Below, one piece after another: positions 9,155-19,467 of a DNA stretch of 64,000 bases. Each line of letters starts with the position of its first letter. Position 1 is the stretch's first letter. The translations under genes and the position numbers were made by a program. This DNA comes from Mesobacillus jeotgali (GTDB lineage: Bacteria > Bacillota > Bacilli > Bacillales > Cytobacillaceae), in the NCBI RefSeq assembly GCF_002874535.1, contig NZ_CP025025.1, positions 1,473,526-1,537,525 of the forward strand, read 5' to 3'. The notes below the pieces were generated by a model. It had not been told where the DNA came from. It made no database searches and saw nothing but the letters and a program-made list of their open reading frames with translations.

Positions 9155-10366
9155 ATGCTGAACGGTAAAAAAATTTTATTATGCGTAACCGGTGGGATTG
9201 CTGTTTATAAAGGTGCTGCGCTGACAAGCAAGTTGACCCAGGCAGGTGCTGAAGTGAAAGTTATCCTGAGTGACTCAGCAGCGAAATTCGTTACTCCGCT
9301 CACTTTTCAGGCATTGTCCAGAAGTGAAGTTTATACAGATACATTTGATGAAAAAAATCCTGAAAATATTGCACATATCCATTTAGCTGATTGGGCTGAT
9401 CTAATTATAGTTGCACCGGCTACTGCCAACATCATCGGCAAGCTTGCCAATGGAATTGCCGACAATATGATTTCGACAACACTGCTGGCCGCGACTGCTC
9501 CAGTTTGGGTTGCCCCGGCGATGAACGTACATATGTACCAACATCCCGCAGTAACAAAAAACATGGAAACGCTCAAAAGCTTTGGCTATGAATTTATCGA
9601 ACCGGGAGAAGGGTATTTAGCATGTGGATACACAGGCAAGGGCCGTCTGGAAGAACCCGAAACGATTGTTGAGCGAGCAATCCAATTTTTCAAAAAAGAA
9701 GACGGGGAACTTTCAGGGAAGACTGTTTTGATTACAGCCGGACCGACACGGGAAAAAATCGATCCTGTTCGGTTTTTGACCAACCATTCAACCGGAAAAA
9801 TGGGTTATGCCATTGCTGGTGAAGCGGTTAAAATGGGGGCGAGAGTCATACTGGTTTCCGGACCGGTTTCCCTTGATCCGCCTAGTGGAGCAGAACTGGT
9901 CAAGGTCGAAAGTGCCGAGGAAATGTACCGTGCTGCCATGGACCATTTCGGGGAAGCAAATGTCCTGATTGGTACAGCGGCCGTAGCAGATTACCGCCCA
10001 AAATATATATATGAAGAGAAAATGAAGAAAAAAGAAGGCGAAGAGGCTCTCGAGCTTGAACGGACAAAGGATATTCTTTTTGAGCTTGGTCAGAGAAAAG
10101 AGACGCAGGTTATTGTAGGATTCGCTGCCGAAACCAATGATGTCGAAAAACACGCAAGAGGCAAACTCATAAGGAAAAACGCTGATATGATTGTGGCCAA
10201 TGACGTAAAGCAGGAAGGGGCAGGGTTTGGTACGGATACCAATATAGTGACCATTTTTAAAAGGGATGGCAGTAAGACAGAATTACCGCTTATGGCCAAA
10301 ACTGATGTCGCACGCAGGATCCTTTCAGAAATCTCCCAGCTGCTAAAAAAGGATGAAAGCCAATGA
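9155..10366 (+). CDS. coaBC: Bifunctional phosphopantothenoylcysteine decarboxylase/synthetase
   Basis: Catalyses two coenzyme A steps: CTP-dependent joining of cysteine to 4'-phosphopantothenate (CoaB) and FMN-dependent decarboxylation to 4'-phosphopantetheine (CoaC). The 403 residues show the N-terminal flavoprotein CoaC domain with His76 (HIHLADW), the PAMN motif at 121-124 and catalytic Cys157 (LACGYTGKGRL). The CoaB domain from about 185 contains TAGPTREKIDPVRFLTNHSTGKMG and AAVADYRP. ATG follows a GGGGG-type site. The stop overlaps the priA ATG (ATGA). Confidence 0.96.
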   Translation: MLNGKKILLCVTGGIAVYKGAALTSKLTQAGAEVKVILSDSAAKFVTPLTFQALSRSEVYTDTFDEKNPENIAHIHLADWADLIIVAPATANIIGKLANGIADNMISTTLLAATAPVWVAPAMNVHMYQHPAVTKNMETLKSFGYEFIEPGEGYLACGYTGKGRLEEPETIVERAIQFFKKEDGELSGKTVLITAGPTREKIDPVRFLTNHSTGKMGYAIAGEAVKMGARVILVSGPVSLDPPSGAELVKVESAEEMYRAAMDHFGEANVLIGTAAVADYRPKYIYEEKMKKKEGEEALELERTKDILFELGQRKETQVIVGFAAETNDVEKHARGKLIRKNADMIVANDVKQEGAGFGTDTNIVTIFKRDGSKTELPLMAKTDVARRILSEISQLLKKDESQ

Positions 10367-12777
10367 ATATAGCAAGCGTTATTGTCGATGTGCCTGCCAA
10401 GCAGACTGACAAGACTTTTGACTATAAAATCCCGGACAAGTTCATAGATGTCATCAAGCCTGGGACAAGGGTCATCGTGCCTTTTGGTCCTCGGAAAATC
10501 CAGGGTTTTGTCACGGGACTCAAAGACCAGTCCGATTTTTCCAAGCTGCGGTCCATTATCGAACCGCTTGATTTGACTCCGGTATTGAATGAGGAACTTC
10601 TTCAGCTTGGAGAATGGCTGACAGAGCATACATTAAGCTATAAAATCTCCTCTTACCAGGCAATGCTGCCTGCTGCACTTAAAGCAAAATATGAAAAAAA
10701 GATTGTGCTGTCAACAGGGGTTGAATTAAGTGACCTGCCTGAAAATCTTTCGGAGCTTTTTAAAGAAAATAGTGAGCTTAAATGGGACGATGCAGTGGCA
10801 AAGGGACTTGTCCAGCAGCTGCAAAAGGAAGCTGGGGCCGGCAGGGTTGAGGTTGTCTATCAAGTCAAGGACCGGGTGCGCAAAAAACTGCTCAAGCATG
10901 TTTATCCGGCCATTGGTGCAGAACAGCTGAAAGAAGCAAGAAGCAACCTTTCAGCACAGGCATCAGGGCAGCAGGCTGTGCTTGATTTCTTTCTTGAGCA
11001 TCCCGCGCCTGTGGAACAGAGACTGCTTCTCTCGACACTCGGAATCTCCCAGGCATCGGTTCAATCACTAGCCAAGAAAGGGATCGTGAATGTAGATGAG
11101 ATGGAGGTATACAGAGACCCTTATTCAGAACGGGAATTTGAACGGAAAGTAGCATTGGAACTGACAACTGAGCAAGAAGAAGCTATTAGTCCAATCCTAT
11201 CTTCTATTGAAAAAGAACTTCATGAAGTCTTCTTATTATATGGAGTGACAGGCAGTGGCAAGACTGAAATCTATTTACAGTCGATCCAGGAGGTACTGAG
11301 CAAGGGAAAAGAAGCCATCGTGCTTGTACCAGAAATCTCATTGACTCCCCAAATGGTCACCCGTTTCAAAGAGCGGTTCGGCGATCTGGTTGCTGTTATG
11401 CATAGCGGCCTTTCTGCGGGTGAGAAATATGATGAATGGCGGAAAATCCAGCGCAAGGAAGTCAAAGTAGTGGTGGGGGCAAGGTCGGCCATTTTTGCTC
11501 CATTCGAGAACATAGGTATCATCATTATTGATGAAGAACATGAGACGAGTTACAAACAGGAAGAAAATCCGCGCTACCATGCCAGGGATGTTGCGATCCA
11601 ACGGGCAAAAACCTATGCTTGTCCGGTCGTTCTCGGCAGCGCTACACCATCACTCGAATCATTTGCCAGGGCGCAAAAAGGAAGATATACTTTGCTGTCG
11701 CTGCCAAAACGGATGAACAACCAGGCGCTGCCGACTGTTGAAATCGTTGATATGCGGGAAGAGCTGCGAACAGGCAACCGCTCAATGTTTTCCGTGAAGC
11801 TTTTTGGAAAAATAAAAGACAGGCTTGAGAGAAAAGAGCAGACTGTCCTGTTTTTGAATAAGCGGGGACACTCCTCTTTTGTCATGTGCCGGGATTGCGG
11901 CTATGTGATGAATTGCCCGCACTGTGATATCACGCTGACATACCATCGTTATAATGAACAGATGAAATGCCATTATTGCGGTTATGAAGACAGGGTTCCC
12001 ACGATCTGTCCTGAATGTAATAGTGAACATATCCGCTATTTCGGGACCGGGACTCAAAAGGTTGAGGAAGAATTGTTAAAATTGATTCCTGAGGCGAGAA
12101 TCATCAGGATGGATGTCGATACTACGGGCAGGAAAGGCTCACATGAAAAGTTGCTGACTGCTTTTCAGGAGGGTCAGGCGGACATATTACTTGGAACGCA
12201 AATGATCGCGAAAGGGTTGGATTTTCCAAACATTACATTAGTAGGGGTCCTTTCAGCTGACACCATGTTAAACCTCCCCGATTTCCGGTCTTCGGAAAAA
12301 ACATTCCAGCTTTTGACGCAGGTAAGCGGGAGGGCAGGAAGGCATAAGCTGCCCGGTGAGGTTGTGATCCAGACTTATACACCTGAGCATTATAGCGTAG
12401 AGTTAGCTGGAACCCAGGATTATGACCGGTTCTATCAGCAGGAGATGCTGATACGGAAGGTTCATCAATATCCACCGTTTTACTACTTGTCCCTTGTGAC
12501 GGTCAGCCATGAAGAATTGATGAAAGTGGTTTCCGTCACAGAAAAAATAGCAAAATTCATCTCATCCAGGCTTTCGAATGAGGCAGTCGTTCTGGGTCCA
12601 GTAGCATCACCCATACCTCGCATCAACGATAGATATCGTTATCAATGTCTGATAAAATACAAAAAGGAACCAGAACTCAGCAATGCCCTAAAAGCCATAC
12701 TGGATCATTACCAGCAGGAAATGGGAGCAGGAGGATTACAGATTTCTGTCGATCTTAACCCTTACATCCTGATGTAA
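10363..12777 (+). CDS. priA: Primosomal replication restart helicase PriA
   Basis: Superfamily 2 DNA helicase that reloads the replicative helicase at stalled forks. The 804 residues show the N-terminal 3'-DNA-binding domain, Walker A GVTGSGKTE (about 295), the DEEH box (about 390), GSATPS (motif III), a zinc-binding insertion with CRDCGYVMNCPHC and CHYCGYEDRVPTICPEC, and helicase motifs V-VI (GTQMIAKGLDFPNITLVG, QVSGRAGR). The ATGA overlap with coaBC indicates translational coupling. Confidence 0.97.
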   Translation: MNIASVIVDVPAKQTDKTFDYKIPDKFIDVIKPGTRVIVPFGPRKIQGFVTGLKDQSDFSKLRSIIEPLDLTPVLNEELLQLGEWLTEHTLSYKISSYQAMLPAALKAKYEKKIVLSTGVELSDLPENLSELFKENSELKWDDAVAKGLVQQLQKEAGAGRVEVVYQVKDRVRKKLLKHVYPAIGAEQLKEARSNLSAQASGQQAVLDFFLEHPAPVEQRLLLSTLGISQASVQSLAKKGIVNVDEMEVYRDPYSEREFERKVALELTTEQEEAISPILSSIEKELHEVFLLYGVTGSGKTEIYLQSIQEVLSKGKEAIVLVPEISLTPQMVTRFKERFGDLVAVMHSGLSAGEKYDEWRKIQRKEVKVVVGARSAIFAPFENIGIIIIDEEHETSYKQEENPRYHARDVAIQRAKTYACPVVLGSATPSLESFARAQKGRYTLLSLPKRMNNQALPTVEIVDMREELRTGNRSMFSVKLFGKIKDRLERKEQTVLFLNKRGHSSFVMCRDCGYVMNCPHCDITLTYHRYNEQMKCHYCGYEDRVPTICPECNSEHIRYFGTGTQKVEEELLKLIPEARIIRMDVDTTGRKGSHEKLLTAFQEGQADILLGTQMIAKGLDFPNITLVGVLSADTMLNLPDFRSSEKTFQLLTQVSGRAGRHKLPGEVVIQTYTPEHYSVELAGTQDYDRFYQQEMLIRKVHQYPPFYYLSLVTVSHEELMKVVSVTEKIAKFISSRLSNEAVVLGPVASPIPRINDRYRYQCLIKYKKEPELSNALKAILDHYQQEMGAGGLQISVDLNPYILM

Positions 12778-12793
12778 TGGGCATTTTTATGGA
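12762..12793 (+). terminator. Weak hairpin at priA stop codon
   Basis: TTACAT pairs with ATGTAA around CCTG across the priA stop, followed by a short T-rich stretch (CATTTTTATG). It may attenuate transcription between priA and def. Confidence 0.3.
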
Positions 12794-12869
12794 AACATTA
12801 AAGTTTACGGTAAAAGCTGATTGAACAAGCTAATACTAATATTTAAATGGATTTATTGGAGGATTTATT

Positions 12870-13355
12870 TTGGCAGTAAGAAAAATAGTTAATTACCCAG
12901 CAGACATTTTGGAACAGGAATGCGATAAGGTCACAGCTTTCGATAAAAAACTGGCAAAGCTGCTGGATGACATGTATGATACAATGATTGAATTTGATGG
13001 TGTCGGCCTGGCCGCCCCTCAGATAGATATAAAGAAGCAGATTGCGATTGTCGATATTGATGATGAGCACGGTACGATTGAAATGATCAACCCCGTGATT
13101 CTCGAAACTCGCGGTGAGCAGACTGGGCCTGAAGGATGCTTAAGCTTCCCGGGGTTATACGGAGAGGTCACTCGCCCCAATTATGTGAAGATAAAGGCAC
13201 AGGATCGCAAAGGGAAAAGCTTTGAAATAGATGCAGAGGAGTTTTTGGCAAGAGCGATCCTGCATGAGATTGACCATCTGCACGGTGTGTTATTCACCAC
13301 TAAGGTGTCTAGATATATCGAAGAAGCTGAGTTAGAGGAGTTGAACCAGGAATGA
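12870..13355 (+). CDS. def: Peptide deformylase
   Basis: Metal-dependent hydrolase that removes the N-terminal formyl group from nascent proteins. The 161 residues contain all three motifs: GVGLAAPQ (44-51), EGCLS with metal ligand Cys90, and HEIDHLHG with ligands His132 and His136 and catalytic Glu133. The start is TTG, placed 7 bases after GGAGG at 12858-12862; the residue after it begins AVRKIVNYP, as in relatives. Overlaps fmt by ATGA, pairing removal and addition of the formyl group in one operon. Confidence 0.96.
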   Translation: MAVRKIVNYPADILEQECDKVTAFDKKLAKLLDDMYDTMIEFDGVGLAAPQIDIKKQIAIVDIDDEHGTIEMINPVILETRGEQTGPEGCLSFPGLYGEVTRPNYVKIKAQDRKGKSFEIDAEEFLARAILHEIDHLHGVLFTTKVSRYIEEAELEELNQE

Positions 13356-14305
13356 CAAAAATTGTATTTATGGGGACTCCGGACTTTTCTGTCCCGGTTT
13401 TGAGAAGATTGGTCGACGAGGGCTATGATGTCATAGGAGTTGTTACCCAGCCCGACCGCCCAGTTGGCAGAAAAAGGGTCTTGACACCGCCTCCGGTAAA
13501 ATCAGAAGCGTTGAAACATGGCATCCCAATTTATCAGCCAGAGAAAATCCGCCAACAGGAAGAGCTGGATAAAATCCTGGCACTCAATCCGGATTTAATT
13601 GTCACTGCTGCGTTTGGACAAATCTTGCCAAATCAACTCCTCGAGGCTCCGAAGTATGGCTGCATCAATGTCCATGCATCCCTTCTGCCAGAGCTTCGCG
13701 GCGGGGCACCAATTCACTATGCCATCATTGAAGGAAAAGAAAAAACGGGAATAACTATCATGTATATGGTTGAAAAGCTGGACGCTGGCGATATCCTGAC
13801 TCAAGTGGAAGTACCAATTAGTGAAACAGATACAGTTGGAACATTGCATGATAAAATGAGCGCAGCTGGAGCAGACCTCTTGTCAGATACGCTTCCAAAG
13901 CTGTTAAAAGGAGAAATCACTCCTGTTCCACAAAACAATGAAGAAGCTACATTTGCCTGGAACATCAAACGTGAACAGGAAAAAATCGATTGGAATAGAA
14001 CTGGCGACGATATTTATAACCATATCCGCGGCATGAATCCTTGGCCTGTTGCCTATACGACAATGGATGGAACAGTAATGAAGGTATGGAGCGCCAGTAA
14101 GGCAAACTATACGGGAAGTGACCAGCCTGGTACAATTGTCAATATTGAGGAAGATGGTTTTGTTGTCGCAACTGCTGATGATACGGCAATAAAAATCACA
14201 GAGCTTCAGCCAGCAGGCAAGAAAAAGATGGATGCGAAGCAATTCTTGCTGGGTGCAGGGGCTAACTTACAGCCAGGCGTAAAGTTAGGAGACATCCATG
14301 AGTAA
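13352..14305 (+). CDS. fmt: Methionyl-tRNA formyltransferase
   Basis: Formylates initiator Met-tRNA using 10-formyltetrahydrofolate. The 317 residues show [11 protein letters not shown] at the N-terminus, the folate-binding [12 protein letters not shown] signature following the catalytic Asn-x-His (INVHAS), and the downstream LDAGDIL motif with the catalytic Asp. A C-terminal tRNA-binding OB-like domain spans about 205-317. Start overlaps the def stop; its end overlaps rsmB by 8 bases. Confidence 0.97.
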   Translation: MTKIVFMGTPDFSVPVLRRLVDEGYDVIGVVTQPDRPVGRKRVLTPPPVKSEALKHGIPIYQPEKIRQQEELDKILALNPDLIVTAAFGQILPNQLLEAPKYGCINVHASLLPELRGGAPIHYAIIEGKEKTGITIMYMVEKLDAGDILTQVEVPISETDTVGTLHDKMSAAGADLLSDTLPKLLKGEITPVPQNNEEATFAWNIKREQEKIDWNRTGDDIYNHIRGMNPWPVAYTTMDGTVMKVWSASKANYTGSDQPGTIVNIEEDGFVVATADDTAIKITELQPAGKKKMDAKQFLLGAGANLQPGVKLGDIHE

Positions 14306-15647
14306 AAAGAAGAATGTCAGGGATACTGCATTGCAGCTTCTCGAAACAATAGAAAAGAACCAGGCATACAGCAACCTGCTCTTGAATAATGCAATTGAAA
14401 AAAATGAAATCAACCCAATTGACGTAGGTTTGCTGACAGAATTGGTATACGGCACGCTCCAGCGCAAAATGACCATTGACTTTTACCTAAAGCCTTTTAT
14501 TGAGAAAAACAAGAAGCTTCAAAGCTGGGTTATCAATCTGCTTCGCATGACAGTTTACCAGATGGTTTACTTAGATAAAATTCCGGAAAGAGCGGCAATT
14601 TTTGAAGCGGTGGAAATCGCAAAACGCAGGGGACATAAAGGCATTGCCAGTCTTGTGAATGGTGTGCTCAGGAGCATCCAGAGGAACGGATTGCCTTCAC
14701 TTGATTCCATTACGGACCCTGCGGAAAGAATATCGATTGAGACCAGCCATCCATTGTGGCTTGTAAGAAGGTGGGTAAACCAATTCGGTGAGGAAAAGAC
14801 ACGGGAAATGTGTGAAGTGAATTTAACTGCACCGCTGCAGACAGGTAGAGTCAATTTGACGAGAATCTCTCGTGATGATTGCCTCGAGCTTTTGGAGGAA
14901 GAAGGTTTTGAAGTAGAGCCGAGTCCAATCCTGCCAGAAGCAATAAAGTGTCTAAGAGGCAATTTGGCTTCATCCAAAGCTTTCAAGTATGGGTTGTTGA
15001 CGATCCAGGATGAGAGTTCCATGCTGGTTGCCCACGCACTAGGCATTAAAGAAGAAGAAGTTATTCTTGATGCATGTGCTGCACCAGGAGGGAAAACTAC
15101 TCATATCGCTGAAAAGCTGGGCAATAGCGGAAAGGTGATTTCACTCGACCTCCATGAGCACAAGGTGAAGCTCATCTCCGAGAATGCTGGGCGCCTGGGA
15201 CTCGAAAACATCGAAGCTCAAAAAATGGACAGCCGCCAGGCTGCCGATCAACTTGAAAAAGAGTCAATTGACAGGGTTTTGCTCGATGCTCCGTGCTCTG
15301 GTCTTGGAGTAATGAGACGAAAGCCAGATATGAAGTATACTAAGAAAGAACAGGATTTAACACAGCTGCAAACCATACAGCTTAGCCTGCTCGAATCAGT
15401 CGCCCCGCTCTTGAAGGCTGGTGGTACACTGGTATATAGTACATGCACGGTTGACCGTGAAGAAAATCAGGAAGTAATCGAAAAATTTTTACGCGAGCAT
15501 CCGGAATTCGAAGGAGATACAGCATTTGCAGAAAGAATGCCAGTCGCAATCAAACCATTGATCAATGGCTATGATGTGCAGATTTTTCCGCAGGACTTTG
15601 GCTCTGATGGGTTTTATATTGCTTGTTTAAGAAAGAAGGTGGAATAA
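14298..15647 (+). CDS. rsmB: 16S rRNA (cytosine-967-C5)-methyltransferase
   Basis: SAM-dependent methyltransferase for m5C967 of 16S rRNA. The 449 residues have an N-terminal NusB-like RNA-binding domain (about 1-140), then a Rossmann methyltransferase domain with the SAM motif [18 protein letters not shown] (about 255-272). The two catalytic cysteines of the m5C family are both visible, in DAPCSGLG and [11 protein letters not shown]. Starts inside fmt (8-base overlap), which suggests coupled translation. Confidence 0.96.
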   Translation: MSKKKNVRDTALQLLETIEKNQAYSNLLLNNAIEKNEINPIDVGLLTELVYGTLQRKMTIDFYLKPFIEKNKKLQSWVINLLRMTVYQMVYLDKIPERAAIFEAVEIAKRRGHKGIASLVNGVLRSIQRNGLPSLDSITDPAERISIETSHPLWLVRRWVNQFGEEKTREMCEVNLTAPLQTGRVNLTRISRDDCLELLEEEGFEVEPSPILPEAIKCLRGNLASSKAFKYGLLTIQDESSMLVAHALGIKEEEVILDACAAPGGKTTHIAEKLGNSGKVISLDLHEHKVKLISENAGRLGLENIEAQKMDSRQAADQLEKESIDRVLLDAPCSGLGVMRRKPDMKYTKKEQDLTQLQTIQLSLLESVAPLLKAGGTLVYSTCTVDREENQEVIEKFLREHPEFEGDTAFAERMPVAIKPLINGYDVQIFPQDFGSDGFYIACLRKKVE

Positions 15648-15648
15648 C

Positions 15649-16740
15649 ATGGAACAAGAAAACACAACTAGAAAAGAAGAAACCAAGGATACAGCAAAAA
15701 AGTCCATTTATTCACTTCAGCTTGAAGAACTGAAGGACTGGCTGAAGGAACAAGGAGAAAAACCATTCCGGGCAGAGCAAATATATGACTGGCTTTATAA
15801 AAAAAGAGCCGTTTCCTTTGAAGACATGTCCAACTTATCAAAAGCTTTAAGGGACAAGCTTGAAGAGCATTTTGTATTGACAACACTCGATACAATTATT
15901 CAGCAGACATCATCAGATGGAACGATCAAGTTCTTATTCGAGATGCATGATGGCAAGTCCATTGAAACCGTACTTATGCGGCATGAGTACGGAAACTCTG
16001 TCTGTGTAACAACACAGGTTGGCTGCAGGATCGGCTGTACTTTTTGTGCTTCAACTCTTGGCGGTTTAAAGAGGAACCTGGAAGCAGGAGAAATCGTGGC
16101 CCAGGTCGTAAAAGTACAACAGGCACTTGATGAGACAGATGAAAGAGTAAGCTCGATTGTAATCATGGGTATCGGCGAACCGTTTGATAACTATGACCAT
16201 ATGCTTTCATTCTTGAAAATTATGAACCATGAAAAAGGCATGAATATTGGTGCACGCCATATTACCGTATCTACAAGCGGGATCATCCCTAAGATCTATC
16301 AATTTGCGGATGAAAATATGCAAATAAACTTTGCGATTTCCCTGCATGCTCCAAATAATGAATTGCGCAGCAGGTTGATGCCGATTAACCGCGCATACAA
16401 ACTTCCTGATTTAATGGACGCAGTCCGTTACTATGTGAACAAGACAGGAAGAAGAATCAGCTTTGAATACGGTCTGTTCGGGGGTGTAAATGATCAGGTG
16501 GAGCATGCTGAAGAGCTTGCACAACTGGTTAAAGGTTTGAAATGCCATATCAATTTGATTCCGGTCAACTATGTACCTGAACGTGATTACGTAAGAACAC
16601 CAAAGAGCCAAATCTTCAAGTTTGAACGTGCTCTTCGCGACCGCGGAGTGAATGTGACAATCAGAAGAGAACAAGGGCATGACATTGAAGCAGCTTGCGG
16701 ACAACTTCGGGCGAAAGAAAGAAAAGAAGAGACGAGGTGA
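15649..16740 (+). CDS. rlmN: Dual-specificity 23S rRNA/tRNA adenine-C2 methyltransferase
   Basis: Radical SAM enzyme forming m2A2503 in 23S rRNA and m2A37 in some tRNAs. The 363 residues contain the cluster motif CRIGCTFC, the GEP motif ([12 protein letters not shown]), and the C-terminal resolving cysteine in [10 protein letters not shown]. The N-terminal 20 or so residues are Glu/Lys-rich and less conserved. ATG sits one base after the rsmB stop with an AAGGTGG site inside rsmB. Confidence 0.96.
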   Translation: MEQENTTRKEETKDTAKKSIYSLQLEELKDWLKEQGEKPFRAEQIYDWLYKKRAVSFEDMSNLSKALRDKLEEHFVLTTLDTIIQQTSSDGTIKFLFEMHDGKSIETVLMRHEYGNSVCVTTQVGCRIGCTFCASTLGGLKRNLEAGEIVAQVVKVQQALDETDERVSSIVIMGIGEPFDNYDHMLSFLKIMNHEKGMNIGARHITVSTSGIIPKIYQFADENMQINFAISLHAPNNELRSRLMPINRAYKLPDLMDAVRYYVNKTGRRISFEYGLFGGVNDQVEHAEELAQLVKGLKCHINLIPVNYVPERDYVRTPKSQIFKFERALRDRGVNVTIRREQGHDIEAACGQLRAKERKEETR

Positions 16741-16744
16741 CAAG

Positions 16745-17497
16745 ATGAAAGCTGTTTTCATGACAGACAGGGGAAAAGTCCGCCTGCATAATGAAGACAA
16801 TGGCGGCATTTTTGTTAATCCTCACGGTCAGCGCCTTGCCATCGTAGCAGATGGCATGGGCGGCCACCGTGCGGGAGATGTTGCCAGTGAAATGACAACT
16901 AATCATTTAAAAGAGCTTTGGGAAAAATCAACACAGATACATACAGCAGAAGAAGCAGAAAAATGGATGGAAGAAGCGGTATTGCAAGTTAACAAGGAAA
17001 TATTCGATCACTCTATGAAAAACACCGAATGTGAAGGCATGGGGACGACAATCGTCGCAGCCATTTGTACGAATCTGTTCGCTACCATCGTAAACATAGG
17101 TGACAGCCGTTGTTACTTATTAAACGAAACGGGATTCAAACAGTTAACTGAAGATCACTCTCTTGTTAACGAACTTGTTCGTTCTGGACAAATTTCCAGG
17201 GAAGATGCAGAACATCATCCGCGGAAAAATGTCCTTTTAAGAGCGCTCGGAACTGAAGAGTCGGTTGAAATGGACGTGAAAACAATCATCTTTGAAGAGG
17301 AAGATGTATTGCTGCTTTGTTCAGATGGCCTTTCCAATAAAGTAAGCCAGGAAGAAATGGAAAGTGTCATAACTAACAAAGAAATGTCCCTTGAAGATAA
17401 GGCGGAGGAATTTATCAAAAGGGCAAACCAATATGGCGGCGAAGATAATATTACTCTTGCTATCGTCGAATACCAGGAATTCAACGAGGGCAGGTGA
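16745..17497 (+). CDS. prpC: PP2C-type Ser/Thr protein phosphatase PrpC
   Basis: Mn2+-dependent phosphatase that reverses phosphorylation by PrkC. The 250 residues carry the PPM metal motifs DGMGGH, IGDSRCYLL, LLCSDGL and GGEDNIT. ATG 16745 follows GAGGTGA by a few bases and gives the length seen in B. subtilis (about 254); a longer frame from 16679 lies inside rlmN and is not used. Its stop is 5 bases before the prkC ATG, the usual phosphatase-kinase pairing. Confidence 0.95.
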   Translation: MKAVFMTDRGKVRLHNEDNGGIFVNPHGQRLAIVADGMGGHRAGDVASEMTTNHLKELWEKSTQIHTAEEAEKWMEEAVLQVNKEIFDHSMKNTECEGMGTTIVAAICTNLFATIVNIGDSRCYLLNETGFKQLTEDHSLVNELVRSGQISREDAEHHPRKNVLLRALGTEESVEMDVKTIIFEEEDVLLLCSDGLSNKVSQEEMESVITNKEMSLEDKAEEFIKRANQYGGEDNITLAIVEYQEFNEGR

Positions 17498-17502
17498 AGA
17501 AT

Positions 17503-19449
17503 ATGATTATCGGAAAAAGAATCAGCGGGCGTTATAAAATCAAGGATATGATTGGCGGCGGTGGCATGGCGAATGTCTACCTTGCCCATGATATGATTCT
17601 CGACAGGGATGTAGCGGTCAAGATGCTTCGTCTTGATTTTGCCAATGATGATGAATTCATCCGCAGGTTCCATAGAGAAGCGCAATCCGCAACAAGCCTT
17701 GCTCATCCAAATATCGTCAGTATTTATGATGTCGGTGAAGAGGACGGGCTATACTATATTGTGATGGAATATGTCGATGGACAGACGTTGAAACAGTACA
17801 TACAGCAACATGCACCTGTTCCGGTTGAAGAAGCCCTGGACATCATGAAGCAGCTTACTTCGGCAATTTCAAATGCCCACCATAACCATATTGTCCACCG
17901 GGATATCAAGCCACACAATATCCTGATCGACAGCAGCGGTACAGTTAAAATTACCGATTTCGGGATTGCGATGGCTTTGAGTGCGACCAGTATTACTCAA
18001 ACGAATTCAGTGCTGGGATCTGTTCATTATCTTTCTCCTGAACAAGCAAGAGGCGGCATGGCAAATAAGAAATCGGATATTTATTCGATTGGGATTGTCA
18101 TGTTCGAATTGCTCACCGGCAGGCTGCCGTTTTCAGGTGAATCCGCTGTTTCCATTGCCCTGAAGCATTTACAGTCCGAGACTCCTTCCTTAAAAAGGTG
18201 GAATCCGCAAATTCCTCAAAGCGTTGAGAATATCGTCCTCAAGGCGACTGCGAAGGATCCGTTCCATCGCTATGATAATGTCGATGAAATGGAAGATGAT
18301 TTGCGGACAGCGCTTGACTCTAAGCGTTTGAATGAAGGAAAGTTCGTCATACCGGAAGACGATGAAGCAACAAAAGCGATACCAATCATAACGAATGACC
18401 GACCTTATCATAATCTTGATGAAACAATCGTACGGAAAGATGCTCCTGCCGCACAGGAACCAAATGGAAAGCCTGAGAAAAAGAAGAAAAAGAAATGGCC
18501 AATTATCATGACGGTTTTGTTTTTGCTGATCCTGACTGCAGGAATAGTAATGGTGACAATGGGTCCTGACATATTCGGGCCGAAGGAAAAGGAAGTGCCT
18601 GATGTAAGTGGCATGGAAGTAGAAGAAGCAGTCGCTGAACTCATGTCCGCTGGGTTTTTTATTGGGGATAAAAAGGAAATAAGTGATGAAGAAGTCGAAG
18701 AAGGTAATGTTATCCGCACTAATCCTAAAGCAGGAAAGATGATAAAAGAAGGCAACGAAATCGACTTATACATCAGTACAGGCAAAGAAGCTATGGAATT
18801 ATCGGATTATACCGGCAGGAATTACGACGATGTCTACGCGCTGCTGGAAGGTAAAGGTTTCAAGGATATCAAAAAAACCGAAGAGCATGACGATAGTGAA
18901 GCGGGTACCATCATTGAGCAAAATCCATCTGGCGGTGAATCCGTCATCCCAGAGGAGACAACTTTGGAGTTTACGGTTAGCAAGGGACCTGAATTGGTGA
19001 CGTTGCGTGATTTAAAAGGATACAACCAAGGTAACCTCGATGTATATGAAGAAACCACTGGCCTGGTCATTGAGAAAACTGAGGCGTTTCATGATACGGT
19101 GCAAGCCGGATCGGTCATTTCCCAAAAACCTGAAGCAGGAACTGAGTTGAAACCAGGCAGTAAGGTAAGTGTTGTCATATCAAAAGGGAAAGAACTTGTC
19201 CCGAAAGAAGTATCACGTGAAATTACCGTCCCTTATCAGCCTAAAGAAGAAGGAGTCCCACAGGAAATCAAGATCTACATGACTGATCTAAACCATTCTG
19301 GCGAAACTCCTGTAGACACTCTTGAAATCACAGAGGACGAACTTATCATTCTTGATTTTCTAATTGAGCCTGGTAAAAAGGGTGAATATAGAATTATGCG
19401 GGATGGAGAAATCTTTGATAGTGGCACCATTGATTATCCAGAAGACTAA
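17503..19449 (+). CDS. prkC: PASTA-domain Ser/Thr protein kinase PrkC
   Basis: Membrane kinase that senses cell-wall muropeptides and, in B. subtilis, triggers germination and regulates wall homeostasis. The 648 residues show a cytoplasmic Hanks kinase domain: glycine loop GGGGMANVY, Lys in AVKML, HRDIKPHN, DFGIA and SPEQARGG. A basic juxtamembrane stretch (KKKKKK) and one membrane helix (WPIIMTVLFLLILTAG, about 332-354) follow, then three extracellular PASTA repeats (about 365-565) and a C-terminal domain. ATG 17503 matches the MIIGKRISGRY start; a GTG at 17494 overlapping prpC would add three residues. Confidence 0.96.
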   Translation: MIIGKRISGRYKIKDMIGGGGMANVYLAHDMILDRDVAVKMLRLDFANDDEFIRRFHREAQSATSLAHPNIVSIYDVGEEDGLYYIVMEYVDGQTLKQYIQQHAPVPVEEALDIMKQLTSAISNAHHNHIVHRDIKPHNILIDSSGTVKITDFGIAMALSATSITQTNSVLGSVHYLSPEQARGGMANKKSDIYSIGIVMFELLTGRLPFSGESAVSIALKHLQSETPSLKRWNPQIPQSVENIVLKATAKDPFHRYDNVDEMEDDLRTALDSKRLNEGKFVIPEDDEATKAIPIITNDRPYHNLDETIVRKDAPAAQEPNGKPEKKKKKKWPIIMTVLFLLILTAGIVMVTMGPDIFGPKEKEVPDVSGMEVEEAVAELMSAGFFIGDKKEISDEEVEEGNVIRTNPKAGKMIKEGNEIDLYISTGKEAMELSDYTGRNYDDVYALLEGKGFKDIKKTEEHDDSEAGTIIEQNPSGGESVIPEETTLEFTVSKGPELVTLRDLKGYNQGNLDVYEETTGLVIEKTEAFHDTVQAGSVISQKPEAGTELKPGSKVSVVISKGKELVPKEVSREITVPYQPKEEGVPQEIKIYMTDLNHSGETPVDTLEITEDELIILDFLIEPGKKGEYRIMRDGEIFDSGTIDYPED

Positions 19450-19467
19450 CAGACAGGGAGTGTTGCT

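Noticed and set aside
16679-16744. N-terminal extension of PrpC inside rlmN
   Set aside because: The conserved protein starts at MKAVFMTDRGK with a good GAGGTGA site; the extension is rlmN sequence in a shifted frame.
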